Source: Myrmaecium sp. VS I D KN 1
Lineage: Eukaryota; Ascomycota; Dothideomycetes; Valsariales; Valsariaceae
Direction of reading: 5' to 3'
Assembly: GCA_019775845.1 (NCBI GenBank)
Contig: JADQAV010000047.1
Coordinates: 1-64,000, forward strand
Length of the DNA stretch: 64,000 nucleotides
The notes beneath the pieces are model-generated. The model saw only the letters and a program-made list of their open reading frames with translations, was not told the DNA's origin and searched no databases. Position 1 is the stretch's first letter; each line of letters starts with the position of its first letter. Positions 23,481 to 33,862 of the stretch are shown one piece after another. The position numbers and the translations under genes are program-made.

Positions 23481-25650
23481 AAACTAATATACTCTACTAA
23501 GATTACGGCGCTTTATATATATTTACATAGTTATTTATTTTTTACTATCCTTCTCCGTATAGTAACAGTCGGTTAAATCTAGTATATAAAGCTTTATACC
23601 GAATAATATACCTCCCTTACTATACTCGCGCGTAAATAATTATATATTATCTATATTTATAATATTATTCTACGAGGATATAATCAACGAGGTCTCTAAT
23701 ATATTATTACTTAGAGGAACTTCTTATATAGAGTTATTTATATAGTTCTCTATCGCGGATATTTCTTAACTAAGCTAACTTAGGTATAGTATCTACTATA
23801 AGAGAGGCTATAATTACCTTCTATATATAATTAAAGTTAATATATACTTACCGCTAGTCTAGCGTTTAAGAAGAAGATATACTTCCTTATATATATTAGT
23901 AAGGCGAGTAGCTCTCCCCTACTACTATATTATTATAGTATTAAGCGTACGCGTTATACTAAACTATACTATATAAAAGATATTAGGAATATTTATACTT
24001 TTTACTAAGATATTAAAATAGATAAGTATATAAATAATTAAGCCGTCCCTAAACTAACTATATATACGTACCTTATTAAATTTAATATATATTAAGTAAA
24101 GCTATTATATAATACCGGCGGCTGCTTAGGAAGTATAGCTATATATAGTAAGCTAGTATTATAATATATTTATATACTCCCGCACTCTATACTTATTATT
24201 AATAAATATTATAGTCTTTTTAATATATAATTACTTAGGATTCTACCGCGGCCGTATACCCGGGCCTTTATTAAACTATATATCCTTAAGGACGAAAAAC
24301 AGCGAATTAAATATATACGAGCCTTAAGTCTTAATAAATCTAAAGATAAGAAGTAATTCTAGCCGGTTAATAGTTATTTAAATTAGCCGCGTAGTATAAT
24401 TAAAGCCCGTAAGGATATTTATATTCCGGCACGTAATATTATTAAGTACTACTATATAAGTATACTATAAAATAGAGCCTAGGATACTTTATAGCTTATA
24501 TAGCTATATATACTCCTTCTAGAAAGTCGTCTCCTATATATATATATATAAGGTATACCTTATATATAATAACATACTATATATATATATAGAATATTAA
24601 ATTGCGAATAATAGCTGCGAACTTTACGCTAGTTATTTACTCTAGTAATATTAAAATATATATATAGTAGCCCTTACGTATAACCGTAATTAAATTAATA
24701 GATATAGTATATATAGTAATATATATAGGCCTTATACTTAGAAGTTACTTAATATTTACTATCTAGTCTTCGCCTATTATATTTAAGAGAAGAATAATAA
24801 GTACGATACTTCTATATATAAGTAAAGAAATACTTTATATTATTAAACTCTTCCTAAAGCTAGTATATATAACTAGAATTAAATCCTTATACTAGAAGAC
24901 TAATTATTATAAAGCTTCTAGCTACTCTAGCTAAAGCTTATATATATATATAGCTTTATAAATACTAAATAAACTACTTTTCTTTATATATCCTTACCGC
25001 CGCTAGCTATATTTAAAGTTACTTTTTAGTATACTTATATCTTCTCCTCTCTTACTATATAAGTACCGCGATAGGTAGCTATATTATATAACTATAATAT
25101 AACTAGTATATTATAGAGCTTACTTCTCTTATATTATTTATAAGCTAGCGGTATAGTATTACGCTATAATACTAGCTACTATTTAGTATTTAAACGTCGC
25201 TATTAATAGGTATAAAGGTATATAAGCTACGTATAATATACTACTATTATTAAGTACTAGGGCGTATAAGAAATATATATATATATAGGATTTTATTAGG
25301 GGGTTATTCTACGGTTTAATAGAATACTACTAATATAATTATATATATTAGTACTTACGTAGTAGTAGTATACTTAAATAGAAGTTAAAAAGTAGAAATT
25401 ATAATATAGTTTCTAGTCTACTATATAATTTTTTTTATATATTATTCTAAAACTCTATACTTTTAGCTTACGCGTTAGCCGGGAGATATCTATATTAATA
25501 TATAAAGTGTACCTAGATATAAAAGTAATTAATACTTAAGTATATATAGTAACGTAGTAGTAATATAATAATATAATATATATATATAAATTAATTAAAA
25601 AGTTACCGGCTACATAGTAATATTACGCTAAAAGCTCTTAGACTAACTTT
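23481..25650. other. AT-rich segment of unknown origin inside the island
   Basis: Still AT-rich, but it keeps scattered CpA/TpG (for example near 23564, 23690, 24115, 24297, 24460 and 24600) that the left 7 kb has lost, so its mutation history differs. I recognise no protein blocks on either strand. It could be the remaining body of an outer DNA transposon or a third element. AT-only runs (TATATATA) are frequent. Confidence 0.5.
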
Positions 25651-25701
25651 TACTAACGGTATTAATACGTAATACGCGGCCGGTATAAGATTTATCCGAA
25701 A

Positions 25702-25723
25702 GTTGGTCTGAGCTTACTGAGGT
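25702..25723 (-). repeat. Right terminal inverted repeat
   Basis: GTTGGTCTGAGCTTACTGAG plus GT; its complement begins ACCTCAGTAAGCTCAGAC and pairs with the left end of the island. Confidence 0.6.
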
Positions 25724-25734
25724 AAGGACGAGGT
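25724..25734. repeat. Right copy of 11-bp target-site duplication
   Basis: AAGGACGAGGT, identical to 16441-16451 and directly outside the right inverted repeat. Confidence 0.65.
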
Positions 25735-26452
25735 CGGGATTATTTAGCATGCGGTCATCGGTCATTTCGGCCAAGGACGGGTGTGCTGCATCCTCCGCCG
25801 AGTCCGCCCCAGGAGATCGTTCGGGATTTGGCCGAAGCGGACCTCAACAAAGGGGAGACCGCATTCCTATGCCACGTCGAGCGAGTTCGTGGCTGCGCTT
25901 CCAGCGGGTTCTACCAGTAAAGGACCGTATGCCCGCATGCGATCCTTTGCTCCGGCTTGTTGCGGCTGCATTGGCGGTGCGTAACTTACTTGTCACGAAG
26001 GAGTGAACACGTACGGAAGACTGAGTACGGGCAGTATCGAGGACAGTGTGTGTGGACAGTGTGCTGTATGTACCTGATGCTGCCAGGCGACCTCGACCTT
26101 TCTGCGCACTCATGAGGAAGATGAGGAAGTCCAGGTACCGATCACCAACGTTAGCATGAATTGTGTGCCTTAGCCCGCGATACAGAGTGCCCCCACGGGA
26201 CCCGTGTGTTCCGAAAGTGCCCGGCTAGCTGATTTCTTTTCTTACATAAAGTCGCCCTCTGATTGGGCGTCGCCAGCGCTTTGATGGCTTGCCGTCATCT
26301 CCAACTTTTTTCCCTTTTATCCCCCTTCCATCCCGCAAACATTCTCTTCATCCTTCCTACAACTCCAATTCTCCTCGATCACTCCTTCGACCTCAGCACA
26401 CTCCTTCGCCTTATACCCCCAACTCTTTCTCTCCACACACATCATCATCACA
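25735..26452. other. Intergenic region between island and cytochrome c gene
   Basis: Normal base composition returns at once. The right part is the promoter and pyrimidine-rich leader of the cytochrome c gene. Open frames at 25750-26110 on both strands show no family signal. Confidence 0.55.
26262..26266 (-). promoter_or_regulatory. CCAAT box upstream of cytochrome c
   Basis: CTGATTGGGCG contains ATTGG, the reverse complement of CCAAT, about 190 bp before the ATG. Cytochrome c genes of fungi are classic targets of the CCAAT-binding HAP complex, so a functional site is plausible; the five-base core alone is weak evidence. Confidence 0.4.
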
Positions 26453-27199
26453 ATGGGTTTCGAGAACGGTAAGCACCCGCAATCCTCCCCAATCCCCGAT
26501 GGCTTCCGCGCAACCCGGATCGCCACAGCTTGACTTGCGGTCGTCAATCTTGCCTCGGCGACGTTGCGAACCGCTTTCATGGGCAAAGGCGTGTTGCAGC
26601 GAGTGCTGAGAAGCAATCTTGACACTGTGGCGAGCTTGTCCGGGTCGCAATGGCTGACCGCAACTTCTCGTTGCGGTTCGGGCGATCATTCCGTCACCAA
26701 CATGAAATCCGAACACGTTGCTAACAACCATCGCAGGTGACAGCAAGAAGGGTGCCAACCTCTTCAAGGTACGATTGCGACCGCACCGATAAAATTTTTA
26801 TCATTTTGCGATCCATGCCATCCGCAAGTCTTTCGGGCCTGTATCTAACATCCTGTATAGACCCGTTGCGCTCAGTGCCACACCTTGAAGGAGGGCGAGC
26901 CGCACAAGATCGGCCCCAACCTCCACGGTCTCTTCGGCCGTAAGACCGGTTCCTGCGAGGGCTACTCCTACTCCGACGCCAACAAGGGCAAGGGTATCAC
27001 CTGGGACAACGACACTCTCGTATGATTAGACCGAGCAAACCAATCGTCGTACCACGGATTGCTAACAGCCCTCCTATAGTTCGAGTACCTCGAGAACCCC
27101 AAGAAGTACATCCCCGGTACCAAGATGGCCTTCGGCGGTCTCAAGAAGGCCAAGGACAGGAACGACCTGATCACCTTCCTCCAGGAGGAGACCAAGTAA
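26453..27199 (+). CDS. CYC1: Cytochrome c
   Basis: Model: 26453-26468, 26737-26768, 26861-27019, 27080-27199; introns of 268, 92 and 60 bp, each with a CTAAC branch point near its 3' end; 108 aa, the usual length. TRCAQCHTL gives the haem-binding Cys19, Cys22 and His23; GTKMAFGG gives the axial Met85 (Met80 in vertebrate numbering). [13 protein letters not shown] and [15 protein letters not shown] are family hallmarks. The protein carries electrons from complex III to complex IV in the mitochondrial intermembrane space. The first exon codes only five residues plus a split codon, a structure common in Pezizomycotina. The large first intron could hold regulatory sequence. Confidence 0.97.
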
Positions 27200-28919
27200 A
27201 CCTGATCCTCTTCCGGACCTTGATTTTGTTTCTTTCACTATTACCCGCCTTCCACTGTATCATCATGCATAGACTACTACTACTACTACTACGTACGATA
27301 GGCGGGGGGAGGCTTTAGGTGCGGGGACGGGTGTCTTGGGTGGACTGTATCATATTCTCTGTTGGTCTCTTTTTTTTGTACTTGGCATCAGCGAAACATT
27401 TGGATTGGTGCTCGTCGGCGGAATAGAAAATACCTTGGGATCTCTCCTCTTCACAGCAAAAACTTCCCTGCGCGCTCCCCTGGCTTTGTGATTTACTGTT
27501 TTCACGTGCGCGTCTTTGAGGTGGCTTTCGGAGCGAATCGCTGCGCTTTAAATCGAGACATGCGTACATGGAACAGAAGTTTTGCAACAGTCAAAGTTTG
27601 CGAATGTTTGTTCGGTTATAGACTGCGTTTCTCACCAGAAGCATACCGGAGTCACTACATCATATATCTGCGTATGCATGTGAAGACGCGCAACCATCGA
27701 TAGGGAGCAAGCACCACCTCGCCCTCTGCTCCATAACAAACATGACATGCGTATATATAAATTTGTATACCATTATTTCGTCCATCGTCCTCAGATCTCT
27801 CGGAACAACCCGTCGCCGAGGCTCTGTCAAATCGGCATGTGCAACTATCCCATAGTCACCGCTTACTACCTAGTAGGCCAGGCGAGGCCAGCACAGCACG
27901 GGGAGGAGAGCGAAAGAACGAGCACGTCCGCGATCCCACCGCCGGTCTGGGAAGACGGGATATTTAGATAGGTAGAGATAACCTGATCCCGAAAGATCCT
28001 TCCTCCCCGATCACCAGGGGCGCGTGTTTCCGAGATATCGCCTTCGCAGGCGAAGGTGTTGATGTTTCGCAACCACGCGGCTGGGAAAAAGGGGGGATGG
28101 GTGATGGGCGATGGAAGTTGATAGAGGCGTGTCTTCGCGACCGTCAGCCTTCCCAGAGCTATTGAGCCCAGATCGTCGCTGTCATGCTTCATTCTCGAAT
28201 GGACAGTAAGCCGTAAAGTGTGGGGAAGAAGGCATGGTGAGGATGAGCAGCCGTCCTCTCGCAGCAACGGCAGCGGCAGCGGCAAGCAGCAGCAGCAGCT
28301 CGCTCGTCTCGGCCGCACGGGAAGGATCCCCAAACCCTTTCATCCATCCCTTCCCGTCGACCTTGCCCGGGGCCCGGGGGGACGTTCCCCTTCCCCACCT
28401 CGGCGGAAAGAAACCACTCACACTCATACTACCGTGAAGTAGGTAGTGACCTGATCCAGCTTTAGCTTCTCCCTGCTCAGGGCAGCTATTTACTCCTTTT
28501 TATCTATTTGCTATATCTGATCGCTCTGTCGTCCTTCTTCCTCTTCTTCTTCACGTCCGCATTCGTTGTGTTGTTTCGAGTTCCGGGGGAGCGCACGCGC
28601 GGGCAGGCGGTCTCGAGTGCCCAGGAACCCAGCCAGCCCCCAGCCCTAACCTCGGTTTTTGCGAAGCGACTAAGGTACCCTAGCGTCATAACCTAACGGC
28701 TCCCAGTCATCGCGGGGGAGATTCGAGCGGACTCCGGAGGAGGAGGAGGACGCACGAGTACAGCAACGGCGAGACTGAGCAGCATCTCAACAACTCAGCA
28801 ACAACACCGGCAAGCCCACGACCGCCACGCGCAGTAACCCGAGCCTGAGGATTGCTTTCTTTTTGGCCAGCTTGACCCCGGTGACGAAGGCCATCTGGCC
28901 TTCAGAGCATCTCGCAATC
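27200..28919. other. Intergenic region between cytochrome c and the PDK-family kinase
   Basis: 1.7 kb. It starts with the cytochrome c 3' UTR, which has a (CTA)n run at about 27274-27293. Further on are GC-rich stretches with CAG-type repeats (28260-28310) and, before the kinase start, the GGAGGAGGAGGA and CAACAACA-rich leader. Open frames overlap on both strands and show no family pattern. Confidence 0.55.
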
Positions 28920-30569
28920 ATGTCGTGGAAGAAGACGGAGGCGCTGATGGACACCATCAAGGTAAGGCTCGCTCGCAGCATCCTGTTCGACTCACGATGG
29001 CCAGTCACTGATTCCATGAGCTACAGTATTACAGCAAGTTCCCCGCAACGGGTCAGTATCCCCCTCCGTAAGCCTCAGGCACGACCGGCCGGTAGACTGA
29101 CTCCTCGAAAGGCGTCTCGCTGCGGCAGATGGTGCAATTCGGCGAGAAGCCGTCGACGGGCACGCTCTTCCGCGCCTCGCAGTTCCTGTGCGAGGAGCTG
29201 CCGATCCGGCTCGCGCACCGCGTGCAGGAGCTCGAACACCTCCCCCACGGCCTCAATGAGATGCCGTCGATCAAGAAAGTGCAGGACTGGTACGCGCAGT
29301 CCTTCGAGGTGCGTGCATGCGTGACTTTTGCCGTAATCGGGTTCGGCATGTGTTGACTCACTACCCATGGTGCGCAGGAGTTGACCACCTTGCCGCGGCC
29401 GACACTCTCGCAAGAGGTGCGAGAGCGGTTGCTCCGACCGACGCGATCGAAGAGTATCAAGGAGTCGAAGATCCTGAGTCAGACGACCCTGAACCCGAGC
29501 GTGCCGCGGGGCCAGTACAAGTCCATCCCGGAGCCCGATGGGGCCAGCAATGGCGAGAGAAGACCGACGTCGGCGCGCAGGTACTACGTGCCGGCGGACG
29601 ATAATGGGGATTGGCCGCCGGAACTGAGTCAGTATAATTTGGAGTTCGCGAAGACGTTGGAGAAGATTAAGAGGAGGCATGACAGTGTTGTCACCACAGT
29701 CGGTCTGTAGCTCCCCGTCCATGGATGGCCATGCCGAGTTGCTGACAAGATCTCTTATGTATAGCCCAGGGCATCCTCGAATGGAAACGGAAACAGCAAC
29801 GAATGCAGATCGACCATAACATACAGGCCTTCCTCGACCGGTTTTACATGTCTCGTATCGGCATCCGTATGCTCATCGGACAACACATCGCACTCACGGA
29901 CCAGCGGCAACGGTCAGATCCCAATTACGTCGGTATCATTTGCACAAAGACGAACGTCAAGGAACTGGCAGAGGAAGCGATCGAGAACGCACGGTTCGTC
30001 TGCGAGGACCACTACGGCCTCTTCGACGCCCCGAAGATTCAGCTCGTCTGCAACCCGAACATCAACTTCATGTACGTGCCGGGCCACCTGTCGCACATGC
30101 TCTTCGAGACGCTCAAGAACTCGCTCCGCGCGGTGGTGGAGACGCACGGGCAGGACAAGGACGAGTTCCCGGTGACGAAGGTGATCGTGGCGGAGGGCAA
30201 GGAGGACATCACGATCAAGATCAGCGACGAGGGCGGCGGGATCCCCCGCAGCGCCATCCCGCTCGTCTGGACGTACATGTACACCACCGTCGACCAGACC
30301 CCCGACCTGGACCCGGACTTCGACAAGAGCGACTTCAAGGCGCCCATGGCCGGGTTCGGGTACGGGTTGCCGATCAGTCGGCTCTACGCCCGTTACTTTG
30401 GCGGCGACCTCAAGTTGATCAGCATGGAGGGGTAAGTAGCCGGCTTCATTCGATTCACTTCCGCAGTAGAGCATCGCAGTTAGTAACCAACCGCGGGAAC
30501 AACAGATACGGCACCGACGTCTACCTCCACCTCAACCGACTCTCCTCCTCCTCGGAGCCGCTGCAATGA
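28920..30569 (+). CDS. Mitochondrial 2-oxoacid dehydrogenase kinase (PDK/BCKDK family)
   Basis: Model: 28920-28961, 29027-29051, 29112-29308, 29378-29702, 29765-30431, 30506-30569; 439 aa; all phases fit. N-terminal helical domain: YYSKFPATGVSLRQMVQFGE, then LFRASQFLCEELPIRLAHR. The GHKL ATPase domain has the N-box FETLKNSLRAVVE (Asn near 315), G1 box DEGGGIP and G2 box GFGYGLPISRLYARYFGG. The enzyme phosphorylates the E1alpha subunit of pyruvate or branched-chain 2-oxoacid dehydrogenase in the mitochondrial matrix and switches it off. Which of the two is the substrate cannot be settled by eye. The start has no in-frame ATG upstream and the presequence looks short, as in fungal relatives. The UGA stop is followed in frame by a long open stretch (see next entry). 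Confidence 0.92.
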
Positions 30570-30581
30570 CAACGACCAGTC

Positions 30582-30998
30582 ATGAGGGGTGAATGGGCCG
30601 GCATCCTCGGCGGCGGCTCCTCCTCCATCCGAAGACCCGCCGACACCTCCCCATCCACTTCCCAAGGATTGACGCAGTCGTTAGTCAGCAGCAGCAGCAG
30701 CAGCAGCAGAAACATCAACAGCAACTTCGGCACCACTGCCACCAGCGGCGGCAGCGGCAGCAGCGCTTCTTCTTCGTCCCCCCGCCCCTCCGTACGCATC
30801 TACGATCCCTCGGCTCTCATGGCGAGCAAGGCCATGCGGCTGAAGCTGCAAGGGACGGCGACCCCTGGTGGCGCCGGCGCCGGTGGTGCCCGGTATGAGG
30901 TCAGCGAGCGACGCCAGGTGGGGGATGCGGAGAGCATGGTCAATGATCCGCATCCGGGCGCTTGGTGGAGGAATGTGGGGATGGAGGAGGGGATGTAA
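30582..30998 (+). CDS. Possible ORF in frame behind the kinase stop codon, unknown function
   Basis: 138-codon ORF that begins four codons after the kinase UGA and is in the same frame, with no other stop until 30996-30998. The protein is Ser/Gly-rich at first, with a run of Ser from a CAG/AGC repeat, then less biased: VRIYDPSALMASKAMRLKLQ and later DPHPGAWWRNVGMEEGM. I recognise no family. It could be a 3' UTR open by chance, a separate small gene, or a read-through extension (context CAA UGA CAA). I favour the UTR; the unbiased C-terminal part is the reason to keep it listed. Confidence 0.3.
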   Translation: MRGEWAGILGGGSSSIRRPADTSPSTSQGLTQSLVSSSSSSSRNINSNFGTTATSGGSGSSASSSSPRPSVRIYDPSALMASKAMRLKLQGTATPGGAGAGGARYEVSERRQVGDAESMVNDPHPGAWWRNVGMEEGM

Positions 30999-31956
30999 GG
31001 TTTTTTTGTTCCTTGTCGACCGTTTTCTGGTTTATTTCATGTTTATTTCTTTTTGTTTTTCATGTTGTCTTGGGTGGTGTATTTTTTTCGTTTTTGAGGG
31101 GGTTTTGGTGCTTGTGAGGACGGATGAGCCTGTCGTGTCATTATCATCACCGTCACGCGGGGTCTTTTTTATTTCTCTCTCTTCATCTGTGTGTATTCCT
31201 TTATTTCACTTGGCGTCGCATGGAAGGATGGATGGATCGATTGAATGATGGATGGAGAGATGAAGGGAAGAAGTGTGTACGCAGTATGGTTATGAGGGGG
31301 TGTGAAAGGAAGACGTCAAAGGTTTCGAGGATGTTGAGTCGTGTCTTCTGGTGTCCTATGGACGATTGTGGTGTCTTACCATCAGGAAGAGAAGAGGTGT
31401 GAATGGCCATCTATCATCGCTCCCTCTTTTCTTTCCTTTCGTTCTTCAATTTTCATCCTCTTCTTCTTCACTTCTCTTCCCGCCTCCCTCCTTCCCCTCC
31501 CTCCTCCATCTTGGAGCGAGCGAGCGATGCTAGGTTGAAAAGTTATGTGACGATGCTTGAACGGAGACTTACATCTTTTTTTCTTTCTCTTCCCTGATTC
31601 TTCTTCTCTTCTTTTCGTTCTTTTCGTTGCTTTTCAGGCTACGGCTGCTCAGCCGCTGGCTGGCTCGTTATGCTTTCTCTCTTCTCTTTTTGGAAGGCAT
31701 GACTGAGCTGCTAGCAATGTGGAGAGGAGGTGGAAGGAAGGGGGATGGTGTTTATATATGTGTGTATGGGTATATCGGTAGTATACAGACGTACATCTTA
31801 TCACATCGCTATCACATCCGTACGTTCCATATACAGGAAAGAAGATAAGAAGAAGGGGAAAAAAAGGGACATGCTCCGCCAAATGATGATGATGATGATG
31901 CAGAAAAGGGAAATGCATGAATATACATACGTATCATATGATGAACGCCGTATTCC
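30999..31956. other. Convergent intergenic region
   Basis: Between the kinase locus and the stop of the minus-strand sugar transporter. T/G-rich, with a GATGGATG tandem (about 31223-31262) and an (ATG)n run at 31884-31901. It holds the 3' UTRs of both neighbours. No gene is seen. Confidence 0.55.
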
Positions 31957-33862
31957 TCATGCTGAACGCTCCAAATCCCGGAAGCTATGACTGCTACTGC
32001 CGCCGCCGCCTCCATCGCCGCTCATGCCACTGCCGCCTTGGCAGCTGCTGCCATAGCTGCTGCGGCGCTGGTTCGTCATCTCAATGACGGTCTCCACCAT
32101 GATGGGTTTCTGATCCATGTCGAGGTTGCTCGGGGGCTGGACGTCCAGCTCGCCCGTCTCGATTTGCTGCTGGAGGCGGTCGAGCTTGCTGAGGGCGGGG
32201 ACGGGCCGGGAGCGCCAGGCGGGGCCGACGAAGGCGGCGTCCATCTCCTCGAGGGCGTAGTGCTTGGTCTCGGGCATCATGAAGAAGAGCTGGCAGAAGG
32301 CGAGGGCGTTGAAGGCGCCGAAGACGAGGTACATCTTCCAGTTGATGTGGTAGAGGAGCGGGGGCACGCCGAACGCGAGCGCGCAGTTGCCGATCCAGTT
32401 CGTGGCCGTCGCGATCGAGACGCCCTTGGCGCGGATCTTGTACGGCAGGACCTCCGAGGGGTAGATCCAGGAGATCGGCCCCCAGCTGATGGCGAAGATG
32501 GCGACGAAGATGTAGGAGCAGGCGACGACGGCGCGGGAGACGGGCGCGTTGTTGACGATGTGCCAGGTCAGCTCGGAATCCGGGTCGTGGAGGGGCTCGC
32601 CGTAATGGCCTTGGAGGATGCCGGAGACGAACAGGCATGCAGCCATGCCGAGAGAGCCAAGCAGGAGGATCGGGCGTCGACCCCATCGGTCGAGATAGAG
32701 GACGGCGGGGAGGGTGAGTGCCATGTTGATGACGTATTGGATGGATGCTGTGAGAAGAGGGTTCCCGGTGTTGGTCGACTCCATGAGATAGACGATGAAG
32801 TACATGAGCACGTTCATGCCGCAACTATGCCGCGTGAGTCAACCTGCACGATATGCGAAGGGTGAGAAAAGACCTACAACTCGCCCCAAAACTGGATGGA
32901 TGCTCCGACGAACACACGGTAGGCCATCTTCTTCTCCATCAAGGCCGCCCAGCCAGCAGCGCGAGCCTCTTTCTCGAATCGGAGTGCTTCCTCGATTTCA
33001 CGGTACTCAGCCAGCACGCGCGGATCCTTCAAGTCGCCGTGGGCATGCAGGCGCGCGAGGACGAGGACAGCTTCTTCCCAGCGATCCTGCGACGCCAACC
33101 AACGAGGCGAATGCGGAAGCCATGTCATACCGATTCCTAGAACGAAGCCAGGGATCATCTGGAGACCCCAGGGGATGCGAAACGCGGCGGTACCTTGTGT
33201 TGGGTTGTCGGAACCGCCGTCTGCGAAGGAAGCACCGTACTGGATGTAGTACTGGATCAAGATACCCCAGGTAATCGCCCATTGCTGCAATGCGATCATC
33301 CGCCCACGTCTTTCTTTGGGCGCTATCTCAGCCTGGTATACAGGAACGATAGCGGAGGCGCAGCCTACCCCCAAACCTGAGATGAAGCGGCCGACGCAGA
33401 GAGTCGGGATACCGTTAGATCCGGTTTGGAAACTGCGGACCCGTTCAGTACTGTTGCCACCAACATAGCATATATAACTGACCAAGATCCAATAATCCAT
33501 AACACACACGCAACCTGGATGGCAACTTTTCGAGACCAGCGGTCCGCAATGAAAGATGAAGCGAGGGTTCCGAATATTGATCCAGCCGGCATCGAGGCAG
33601 TGATGCCACCTTGGGCGTAAGATTTTGGGTTGTTGAAGAAGTTCTTATAGGCGTTTGTCCCTATTACACCGGACATACTCGCAATGTCCATCCCGAACAA
33701 GGCGCCGCCTGGGACGATGGTTAGCCACGATTCATGCAGAAGAACATGTGCCGGCAGATCTTCAGTATCTGGCGATCTGGAGGTCATAAGGCTAGGTTAC
33801 ACAAACTGACCGATTGCGGCGAAGCCACAGACGAAGTAGATGTTGTCTACAAGCCGACCCAT
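31957..33862 (-). CDS. MFS sugar transporter (hexose transporter family)
   Basis: Model: complement of 31957-32824, 32878-33432, 33483-33708, 33811-33862; introns 53, 50 and 102 bp; 566 aa with phases in order. The start is MGRLVDNIYFVCGFAAIGGALFGMD (two pieces joined over intron 1), the standard first helix of fungal sugar porters. Family motifs: GRFISGLGVGCASAIVPVYQ, PKERRGR, CGMNVLMYFIVYLME, DRWGRRPILLLG and PETKHYALEEMD (the PETKG-type signature). Twelve membrane segments are expected. It imports hexoses or related sugars by proton symport across the plasma membrane; the exact sugar cannot be told. The C-terminal tail ends in a Gly/Ser-rich stretch (about residues 540-560). The central junction GEF-CGMN replaces the more usual QLCGMN. 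Confidence 0.9.

Larger units (their letters stand above)
16452..25723. mobile_element. RIP-mutated, TIR-bounded composite mobile-element island
   Basis: A 9.27-kb block that differs abruptly from its GC-normal flanks: strongly TA-rich, and CpA and TpG are almost absent over most of it, while CpG is kept. This is the outcome of heavy RIP on repeated DNA. The outer ends form an imperfect inverted repeat (16454-16475 against 25702-25723, 17 of 22 positions alike, three of the five differences being G/A), and an exact 11-bp direct repeat lies outside them. A duplication of this length is nearest to Mutator-like DNA transposons (8-11 bp), but no transposase is recognisable. A Ty3/gypsy-type retroelement fossil occupies much of the inside, so the block is probably nested. 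Broken throughout; certainly old relative to its RIP. Confidence 0.7.

Noticed and set aside
16452-25723. Starship-type giant element
   Set aside because: Far too small, no tyrosine-recombinase captain gene at an end, no cargo genes, and the 11-bp duplication with TIRs points elsewhere.
16453-25723. Island as one complete LTR retrotransposon starting with TG
   Set aside because: The right end does not finish in CA and the ends are inverted, not direct, repeats.
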